10,358 nucleotides of DNA from the NCBI GenBank assembly GCA_938091715.1, contig CALKMT010000210.1, positions 1 to 10,358 on the forward strand. Direction: 5' to 3'. The notes beneath the pieces were generated by a model that saw only the letters and a list, made by a program, of their open reading frames with translations, did not search any database and was not told the origin of the DNA. Numbering within the stretch: the first letter of the stretch is position 1; each line of letters begins with the position of its first letter. Positions 1-4,839 of this stretch are shown here, piece by piece. The stretch comes from an uncultured Litorivicinus sp. (GTDB taxonomy: Bacteria; Pseudomonadota; Gammaproteobacteria; Pseudomonadales; Litorivicinaceae). The translations under genes and the position numbers were made by a program.

Positions 1-25
1 GGGCTTCCCCGTAACGTGGAGGCGC

Positions 26-53
26 ATTCTACAGCGTCTCGTGTTGTTTGCAA
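26..53 (-). promoter_or_regulatory. Promoter P3 (proximal) of a leftward stable-RNA operon
   Basis: Minus-strand -35 TTGCAA (48-53), 16-nt spacer, -10 TAGAAT (26-31), then a GCGCC discriminator; predicted start near 19, so only about 19 transcribed bases are in view. The motif set is nearly the same as in P2. TAGAATGCGCC is the form often seen at gammaproteobacterial tRNA/rRNA promoters. No boxA or mature 16S sequence is visible, so an rRNA operon and a tRNA operon both remain possible; remembered synteny (tyrS next to a 16S gene in Pseudomonas) favours rRNA. Confidence 0.7.
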
Positions 54-59
54 CCCTTG

Positions 60-78
60 GTTTGAACTCTTTTCAAAC
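60..78. repeat. Perfect 7-bp inverted repeat upstream of P3
   Basis: GTTTGAA (60-66) and TTCAAAC (72-78) form a perfect inverted repeat around a 5-nt centre. It sits 7 bp upstream of the P3 -35 element, in the position of an UP element or activator site, and inside the predicted P1 and P2 transcripts. It could be a regulator-binding site for P3 or a small leader hairpin; the sequence does not decide. Confidence 0.45.
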
Positions 79-102
79 CGGCCAATCTGGCCTAAATCGC
101 AA

Positions 103-122
103 CCCCTGACTCCTGTCTGGGG
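103..122 (-). other. Short hairpin at the start of the P2 transcript
   Basis: On the minus strand CCCCAGAC and GTCAGGGG pair around a 4-nt AGGA loop with one internal A-A mismatch. The structure begins at the predicted P2 start (about 122). No U-tract follows, so it is not an intrinsic terminator. It may stabilise the 5' end of the leader or be incidental. Confidence 0.35.
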
Positions 123-128
123 TGGCGC

Positions 129-156
129 ATCTTACAGCGCCGGTGCCTGTTTGCAA
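129..156 (-). promoter_or_regulatory. Promoter P2 (middle) of a leftward stable-RNA operon
   Basis: Minus-strand -35 TTGCAA (151-156), 16-nt spacer, -10 TAAGAT (129-134), followed by a GCGCC discriminator; predicted start near 122. The -35 context TTGCAAACA, the CGCTGTA leading into the -10 and the ATGCGCC after it are shared with P3 about 103 bp downstream, so the two look like duplicated or co-selected copies. A G/C-rich discriminator is the known hallmark of stringently (ppGpp/DksA) controlled rRNA and tRNA promoters. Confidence 0.7.
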
Positions 157-194
157 GCCCTATTTCGCGTCTCATTTCTGAGTGCTTTTCAGAC

Positions 195-214
195 CCGCCC
201 CTCGGCTTGGGCGG
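195..214 (-). other. GC-rich hairpin at the start of the P1 transcript
   Basis: CCGCCC (195-200) pairs with GGGCGG (209-214) around an 8-nt loop, next to the P1 -10 element and spanning its predicted start near 211. It is the only sizeable GC stem downstream of the tyrS stop codon, but no T-run follows it, so a terminator role for tyrS is weakly supported. Confidence 0.3.
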
Positions 215-217
215 CGA

Positions 218-245
218 ATAATATAGACTTTGAAAAGGGCGTCAA
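218..245 (-). promoter_or_regulatory. Promoter P1 (distal) of a leftward stable-RNA operon
   Basis: Read on the minus strand there is a -35 TTGACG (240-245), a 16-nt spacer and a -10 TATTAT (218-223), giving a predicted start near 211. The sequence just upstream (about 251-275, within and beside the tyrS 3' end) is A/T-rich with an A6 run, resembling an UP element. It lies 35 bp beyond the tyrS stop codon and points away from it, so it drives whatever lies left of the window. With P2 and P3 it forms a tandem array typical of rRNA operons. The rRNA assignment is an inference from promoter style and remembered synteny, because the RNA gene itself is outside the window. Confidence 0.7.
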
Positions 246-280
246 GCGCCTAGTTCAAAAAAGTTTCAGAAATATGACAG

Positions 281-1465
281 CTAGGCCAACGAGACTCGGG
301 CGAACTTCTTTTTGCCGCACTGGTACACGTGAGTCGAGCCCTTCTTACACAGGAATTTCGGATCGGTCTGCGCATCACCATCGATTCGCGCAGCGCCTTG
401 CTGAATACGCTGGCGCGCTTCGCTTGAAGACGCAGCCAGTTGCGCCTCGCGTAAAAGCACCATCAACGGCACGTCACCCTCAACCTCTATAGTCAGCTCC
501 GGCATCTCGTCGGGAATATCACCAGCCTTGAACTTGTTGCCTGCCGCCCGGGCGGCCCGCTCCGCGGCATCGGCGTCGTGGAAGCGGGTGATGATTTCCC
601 GCGCCAACTCAACTTTTGCGGCCTGAGGGTTGCCCGCCTGACGCAACGCTTGGATCTCCTCGATACTCTTAAAGGACAGCAACTCGTAGTATCGCCACAT
701 CAGATCATCGCTGATACCCAACAACTTCCCGTACATATCACCCGGGTCATCATTCAGGCCAATATAGTTGCCCAGGCTTTTGGACATCTTTTTAACCCCA
801 TCCAACCCCTCCAGGATTGGCATGGTTAAAACGATCTGAGGCTCTTGGCCTGCGTCCTTTTGTAGTTCTCGACCCATCAACAGATTAAAGGTCTGGTCGG
901 TACCGCCTAACTCGACATCGGCACGCATCGCCACCGAGTCATAGCCCTGCATTAAAGGATAAGCAAATTCGTGCAAGCTGATCGGGCGGCCTTCTTTGTA
1001 TCGCTTACTAAAGTCATCCCGCTCAAGCATCCGCGCCACGGTTTGCTGTGCTAGGAGGCGAATCATGTCCGCCGGCGTTAGCTGATCGACCCAACTGGAG
1101 TTGTAACAAACTTCGGTCTTATCAGGGTCAAGGATCTTGAATACTTGGTCCGCGTAAGTCTTGGCATTCTCGGCCACCTGCTCAGCCGTCAAGGGCATGC
1201 GGGTCTCGTTCTTACCCGTGGGATCACCAATCAGACTGGTAAAGTCACCGATCAGGAACATCACATGATGCCCAAGGTCTTGGAACTGACGCAGCTTATT
1301 AATAAGCACGGTATGACCCAGGTGCAGATCAGCGGCAGTCGGATCAAAGCCGGCTTTGATGCGCAAAGGTTGGCCCCGCTCTAGCTTTTTAATGAGCTCG
1401 TCACGGACCAATACATCTTCGGTGCCCCGATAAATGATTTCTAATTGCGCTTGCGTGTCCAACAT
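281..1465 (-). CDS. tyrS: Tyrosyl-tRNA synthetase
   Basis: Cytoplasmic class I aminoacyl-tRNA synthetase that charges tRNA-Tyr with tyrosine using ATP. The chosen ATG gives 394 aa, close to the usual ~400. The reading frame stays open for 23 more codons upstream (to 1534), but that extension has no family resemblance, whereas the protein from MLDTQAQL matches the normal N-terminus; an AGGA lies about 11 nt upstream. The Rossmann catalytic domain carries HLGH (residues 48-51, the HIGH signature), the tyrosine-pocket stretch around QGYDSVAMRADVELGGTDQ (173-191) and the KMSKS loop (226-230). An S4 RNA-binding domain fills about 333-390. The HLGH form fits the TyrZ-like subgroup common in Pseudomonas relatives. 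It is codirectional with the stable-RNA promoters that start 35 bp past its stop codon, with no clear terminator between, so read-through is possible. Confidence 0.97.
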   Translation of the reverse strand: MLDTQAQLEIIYRGTEDVLVRDELIKKLERGQPLRIKAGFDPTAADLHLGHTVLINKLRQFQDLGHHVMFLIGDFTSLIGDPTGKNETRMPLTAEQVAENAKTYADQVFKILDPDKTEVCYNSSWVDQLTPADMIRLLAQQTVARMLERDDFSKRYKEGRPISLHEFAYPLMQGYDSVAMRADVELGGTDQTFNLLMGRELQKDAGQEPQIVLTMPILEGLDGVKKMSKSLGNYIGLNDDPGDMYGKLLGISDDLMWRYYELLSFKSIEEIQALRQAGNPQAAKVELAREIITRFHDADAAERAARAAGNKFKAGDIPDEMPELTIEVEGDVPLMVLLREAQLAASSSEARQRIQQGAARIDGDAQTDPKFLCKKGSTHVYQCGKKKFARVSLA

Positions 1466-1601
1466 TTGGATAACTGTCCTGCATAGACTGTGATGAAAAG
1501 CACGCCAAGCTAACAATTCGTGACTATTTTTCAAGCGGAATTAACCGCGACACTCTTATATACTGTGTCCCGTTCATAGATCACACCACACGAGGGCGAG
1601 C
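1466..1601. promoter_or_regulatory. Divergent tyrS / M23 peptidase intergenic region
   Basis: The 136 bp between the two start codons must hold both promoters. The A/T-rich core at 1555-1564 reads TATACT (1559-1564) as a possible plus-strand -10 for the peptidase and TATAAG (complement of 1555-1560) as a possible minus-strand -10 for tyrS; neither has a convincing -35 at normal spacing. A GCGG-N6-CCGC inverted repeat (1535-1548) lies just left of this core and could be an operator. No T-box or attenuator-like leader for tyrS was recognised. Confidence 0.35.
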
Positions 1602-2987
1602 TTGATTCGTCATTTTCCTCGCAAACATCTGCTAGCCCTGGGGCTGTTAGGTGCAGCCATTACTGCGATCGCGCTAACCGGCGGAGATCCAGTAGCCCCT
1701 GCCCGACAGACCATCCCGTTAAACCTGCCGGCACAAACTGGTTTGGTCGAACCAACTGCACAAACCGCGTCGCCCGCGACACCACTCGCCAGCGAAGCCT
1801 TGACCCAAGCCCTGCCGCCGGTCGCGTTTGACGCCACCCCCCTTCCCAAGGCCGGCGATGTGGTGTTGAAAACCGTCGAGCGCCAACCGGAACGGCTCGA
1901 GCTGACCGTCAAGAAAGGGGATTCTGTCTCGGCTATTTTTCAGCGGGCAGGCCTGTCTGCATCGGAAGCCTACCGGGTTACCCAAGCCGACAAGAAAAAG
2001 CTGCTGTACAAAATTCGTCCCGGTGAAGTGCTACGCATCCAAAGTCGGGACAAGCGCGTCGAGTTTCTGGAATACCAAAAGTCTGCGCTAGAAAAAGTCA
2101 TCTTTGACGCAACCGCCAGCCCGGTCGAAATGGCGATCGAAATCCGTCAACCCGATATTCGCCTGGCCAATGCCACCGGCGTCATCAAAGGCTCTTTATT
2201 TGTGGCAGGAACCCGGGCAGGCCTGTCTGATCGCCAGACCATGAACATGGCGGGAATTTTTGGGCACGTCATCGACCTGGTATACGACCTACGCGAAGGT
2301 GATCACTTTCACGTGGTGTATGAAGAGCTGTACCTGGACGGCGAAAAAATAGACGAGGGCAAAATCATTGCCGCCGAGTTCGTTAACCAAGGCGAGCGCT
2401 TTTCAGCCTATCGATACACCGACAGCGACGGCAATTCGGGCTACTTCGATCAGGATGGTGTGAGCATGCGCAAAGCGTTCTTGCTGGCACCGCTGAACTA
2501 CTCTCGGATCAGCTCAGGCTTCAATTTAAAACGTAAACATCCGGTGCTGAATCGTATTCGAGCCCACAAGGGCACCGACTACGCAGCACCCACTGGCACG
2601 CCGATTTATGCCTCTGGCGACGGCCGAGTGTCCTTTTCAGGGGTGAAAGGCGGTTATGGCAAGACCGTTATCGTCAATCACGCCGGGAATATTCAAACCC
2701 GTTACGCCCATATGTCGCGGATCAAGGCGCGCAATGGCGCGCGCGTCAAGCAAGGCCAAGTCATCGGATACGTCGGAGCAACAGGCTTGGCGTCAGGCCC
2801 ACACCTGCACTATGAATTCATCCTAAACGGTGTGCATCGCAACCCACGGACGATCCTGGCAAAACTGCCCAAAGCGGTTTCCCTGTCCAAAGCCGAGTTG
2901 CCACGATTTAAAGAACAGACCGCCGCGAAGATTTCACTGATCGAAGGCCTGCGTCGCACTGAATTGGCGCTACTCAGCGAACGCTAG
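1602..2987 (+). CDS. mepM: M23 family murein DD-endopeptidase, membrane-anchored (MepM-like)
   Basis: Predicted zinc endopeptidase that cleaves peptide crosslinks in peptidoglycan in the periplasm, making room for new strands. It has 461 aa, normal for the family. The start is TTG with GAGGG five nt upstream. Residues about 9-27 form an N-terminal hydrophobic anchor, followed by a Pro/Ala/Thr-rich linker (about 28-95), a LysM/OapA-like domain (about 98-148, LTVKKGDSVSAIFQRAGL), a middle Csd3-type domain (about 165-290) and the LytM/M23 domain (about 315-420). Metal and catalytic residues are intact: H322 and D326 in HKGTD, H370 in YAHMS, and H401/H403 in GPHLHYE. Divergence from tyrS matches my memory of Pseudomonas (PA0667/PA0668). 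Its stop overlaps that of the convergent DsrE-like gene by 4 nt. Substrate specificity and the MepM name are inferred from architecture. Confidence 0.9.
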   Translation: MIRHFPRKHLLALGLLGAAITAIALTGGDPVAPARQTIPLNLPAQTGLVEPTAQTASPATPLASEALTQALPPVAFDATPLPKAGDVVLKTVERQPERLELTVKKGDSVSAIFQRAGLSASEAYRVTQADKKKLLYKIRPGEVLRIQSRDKRVEFLEYQKSALEKVIFDATASPVEMAIEIRQPDIRLANATGVIKGSLFVAGTRAGLSDRQTMNMAGIFGHVIDLVYDLREGDHFHVVYEELYLDGEKIDEGKIIAAEFVNQGERFSAYRYTDSDGNSGYFDQDGVSMRKAFLLAPLNYSRISSGFNLKRKHPVLNRIRAHKGTDYAAPTGTPIYASGDGRVSFSGVKGGYGKTVIVNHAGNIQTRYAHMSRIKARNGARVKQGQVIGYVGATGLASGPHLHYEFILNGVHRNPRTILAKLPKAVSLSKAELPRFKEQTAAKISLIEGLRRTELALLSER

Positions 2988-3439
2988 AATTCCAGAGCAC
3001 CGCGCCGCTTGAGGCCAGCCACAAAGGACGGCCCAAAGGGCACTGTCTCGACAAACGGCGGCAAGTCCGCCGCACTGACCTGGTTATCGCGCATCCAGGT
3101 TTCGCAAACCCGCACGTCGATGACCTGAAAGGCATCAAGACGAGCGGCCAGATCCACCAAAACCTGATTGGCTTGATAGTTATCCCGCCGAAATAAATTG
3201 ATCTCATCGCCGTGCAGAACAAAGGTGACCGGATTGACTGGACTGAAGTTTGTCGCCCGGGCTAACCGTTCAGCTCGATTTAAAAGCGCTGTCAGGTCGC
3301 CAGGAGATTCTTGATACACCGATGTGTAAGTGGGCGCTTGTAAGGGGACCACGCGGGCCTGTTCGGCCCAGCTGAGACTAGACGCTAAAACTAGCCCCGC
3401 AGCCGCAAGTCGATGTCGCGTTAGGATTGATGACCACAA
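2984..3439 (-). CDS. DsrE-family-like secreted protein of unknown function
   Basis: A 151-aa protein. Residues 1-25 look like a Sec signal peptide (Arg/His-containing start, LAAAGLVLASSLS core, cleavage likely after SWA), so the mature protein is probably periplasmic. The body resembles DsrE/DsrF-like sulfur-relay folds: a hydrophobic strand ending in HGDEI (76-80), FRRDNY (83-88), a helix, then VIDVRVCETWM (106-116) and PPFVETVPFGP (127-137). It has one Cys (C112), the position expected for a persulfide-carrying residue in this fold, though function is unproven. The TTG start lies inside erpA, giving a 62-nt overlap; it is chosen because GGAGGG sits 8 nt upstream and no other start precedes the signal peptide. 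It is the last gene of the argC-erpA group, so translation is probably coupled to erpA. The family call is tentative. Confidence 0.7.
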   Translation of the reverse strand: MWSSILTRHRLAAAGLVLASSLSWAEQARVVPLQAPTYTSVYQESPGDLTALLNRAERLARATNFSPVNPVTFVLHGDEINLFRRDNYQANQVLVDLAARLDAFQVIDVRVCETWMRDNQVSAADLPPFVETVPFGPSFVAGLKRRGALEF

Positions 3440-3725
3440 ACTGACTGCCCTCCAAGCCTTCTCGGTAGTCGACCTCTGCGCCCACCAAATATTGATAGCT
3501 TAGTGGGTCGACCAGCATGGTGACATCGTCCGAATGTACCTGGGTGTCATCATCGTTGACGGCTTCATCAAATGTGAAGCCGTACTGAAACCCGCTGCAC
3601 CCACCGCCGGTCACAAAGACGCGCAGTTTAAGTTGCGGATTTTCTTCCTCTTCAGCCAGCATTCTGACTTTGCGCACCGCGCTGCTAGAGATTCGAATAC
3701 TGGGAGGGATAAAGGTTTCAGCCAT
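3378..3725 (-). CDS. erpA: Iron-sulfur cluster insertion protein ErpA
   Basis: A-type Fe-S carrier that receives clusters from the Isc/Suf scaffold and hands them to apoproteins, including IspG/IspH in E. coli. At 115 aa it is normal length. The HesB/IscA fold is complete, with the three cluster-binding cysteines C43 (GGGCSG), C107 and C109 (TCGCG) and the ErpA-style start ETFIPPSIRISSSAV. The ATG has only a weak SD (AGG close to the start), which suggests reliance on coupling with argC, 30 bp upstream on the same strand. Its 3' end overlaps the DsrE-like gene. Position near argC, the M23 peptidase and tyrS matches remembered Pseudomonas order. Confidence 0.95.
   Translation of the reverse strand: MAETFIPPSIRISSSAVRKVRMLAEEEENPQLKLRVFVTGGGCSGFQYGFTFDEAVNDDDTQVHSDDVTMLVDPLSYQYLVGAEVDYREGLEGSQFVVINPNATSTCGCGASFSV
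3448..3453 (-). promoter_or_regulatory. Shine-Dalgarno GGAGGG inside erpA, setting the DsrE-like start
   Basis: On the minus strand GGAGGG lies 8 nt before the TTG at 3439, inside the erpA reading frame (codons for the LEGSQ region). It is the strongest ribosome-binding site in this gene group and is what supports a TTG start with an intact signal peptide. Confidence 0.7.
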
Positions 3726-3755
3726 GCGCCTATCTTAGGGGTAACTGGCCGGACT

Positions 3756-4784
3756 TCAAGGCAGCAGTCCGATACCGTTCAAACCGGTCGTCTCGGGCAA
3801 CCCTAACATTAGGTTCATGCATTGGATGGCCTGGCCGGACGCTCCCTTGACCAAGTTGTCCTCGACGGCCAAGACGACCACCCGGTCGGAATCGGGCGCC
3901 TGATGGACAGCAATACGGCAACGATTTGAGCCACGGACGCTGCGGGTCTCTGGATGACTGCCAGCCGGCAGAACATCCACCATTGCTTCGTCGGCATAGG
4001 TTGATTCAAACAGCGCCTGCAAATCGATTTGCCGTGTCAGTCGCGCGTAGCAGGTGGCGTGTATGCCTCGAATCATAGGGGTCAGGTGCGGCGTAAAGAC
4101 CAAACCGACCGGGTCGTCACTTGCCCGTTGGAGTTGCTGTTTGATCTCGGGCAAGTGACGGTGGCCTGACACGCCGTATGCCTTGAAACTGTCGTTGGTT
4201 TCAGCAAACAAGGTGGCGACGTTGGCCCCGCGGCCGGCGCCCGATACGCCGCTTTTGCAATCCGCGATTAGATCCGATGCATCTACCGCACCCGCGTTCA
4301 ACAGAGGCAATAAAGCAAGCTGAACCGCAGTTGGATAACAACCCGGCGCCGCCACCAACTGAGCATCCGCAATCTCGGCACGGGCTATTTCCGGTAAGCC
4401 ATACACCGCCTTGGCGACCCACTCAGGGGACTCGTGCTGCATTCCATACCACTGGGAAAAAACCGCCAGGTCCTGGAGTCGATAGTCCGCCGACAAATCC
4501 ACAACTTTTATCCCGCGAGCCAATAATCCCGGCGCCTGGCGCATGGCCACACCGTGCGGCGTTGCAAAGAACACCAGGTCGCAAGCGGCCAAGGCATCGT
4601 CCGTCGGCTCGACAAAACACAGATCGGTATGACCACGTAGGTTGGGGTATAGATCATCCAGCCGCCGGCCGGCCTCGGATCGCGATGTGATCGCGGTCAG
4701 CTCCACCTCAGGGTGAGGCGTCAGCAAACGCAACAACTCAACACCGGTATACCCGGTACCACCTACAATTCCGATCTTATGCAT
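3756..4784 (-). CDS. argC: N-acetyl-gamma-glutamyl-phosphate reductase
   Basis: Third enzyme of arginine synthesis: reduces N-acetylglutamyl phosphate to N-acetylglutamate semialdehyde with NADPH in the cytoplasm. The protein is 342 aa, the usual size for the long bacterial type. The NADP-binding loop GGTGYTG (8-14) opens the Rossmann domain; the catalytic cysteine is C149 in APGCYPT; HRHLPEI (208-214) supplies the active-site His; GASGQAIQ near the C-terminus (314-321) closes the nucleotide site. The ATG has GAGGT five nt upstream. It is the first gene of the minus-strand group argC-erpA-(DsrE-like), and its promoter overlaps that of the divergent ClC gene. No ARG-box operator was recognised, so arginine repression cannot be claimed. 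Confidence 0.96.
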   Translation of the reverse strand: MHKIGIVGGTGYTGVELLRLLTPHPEVELTAITSRSEAGRRLDDLYPNLRGHTDLCFVEPTDDALAACDLVFFATPHGVAMRQAPGLLARGIKVVDLSADYRLQDLAVFSQWYGMQHESPEWVAKAVYGLPEIARAEIADAQLVAAPGCYPTAVQLALLPLLNAGAVDASDLIADCKSGVSGAGRGANVATLFAETNDSFKAYGVSGHRHLPEIKQQLQRASDDPVGLVFTPHLTPMIRGIHATCYARLTRQIDLQALFESTYADEAMVDVLPAGSHPETRSVRGSNRCRIAVHQAPDSDRVVVLAVEDNLVKGASGQAIQCMNLMLGLPETTGLNGIGLLP

Positions 4785-4786
4785 GG

Positions 4787-4815
4787 ATGACCTCTTTCTT
4801 TCGGGCGCCTATCAT
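4787..4815 (+). promoter_or_regulatory. Predicted promoter of the ClC-hemJ-hemL cluster
   Basis: Plus-strand -35 ATGACC (4787-4792, 4/6), 17-nt spacer, -10 TATCAT (4810-4815, 5/6), predicted start near 4822. The leader would be about 17 nt and would contain the GGGAG ribosome-binding site at 4829-4833. The -10 shares five bases with the divergent argC -10. Confidence 0.45.
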
Positions 4816-4839
4816 AGCAACTCGATGTGGGAGTGTTGA
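4811..4839 (-). promoter_or_regulatory. Predicted argC promoter
   Basis: Minus-strand -35 TCAACA (4834-4839, 4/6 to consensus), 17-nt spacer, -10 TATGAT (4811-4816, 5/6), predicted start near 4804 and about a 20-nt leader. The -35 reaches the first base of the ClC start codon, and the -10 overlaps the opposing -10 of the ClC promoter. Confidence 0.5.

Noticed and set aside
195..214. Intrinsic terminator for tyrS
   Set aside because: The stem is only 6 bp and is not followed by a T-run; it also overlaps the predicted P1 transcription start.
16..492. 158-codon plus-strand open frame starting in the promoter region
   Set aside because: It runs through the promoter array and antisense into the tyrS S4 domain; no recognisable domain, low-complexity basic composition and no SD.
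1466..1534. 23-residue N-terminal extension of TyrS
   Set aside because: Family proteins begin at the ML(D/x)xQxQL stretch, and the extension occupies the divergent promoter region.
4277..4690. 137-codon plus-strand open frame inside argC
   Set aside because: Antisense shadow of a clearly conserved gene, Pro/Arg-rich, no SD.
4827..4838. In-frame GTG start four codons upstream for the ClC gene
   Set aside because: The ATG at 4839 has an ideal GGGAG spacing; the GTG would place that SD within the coding sequence.
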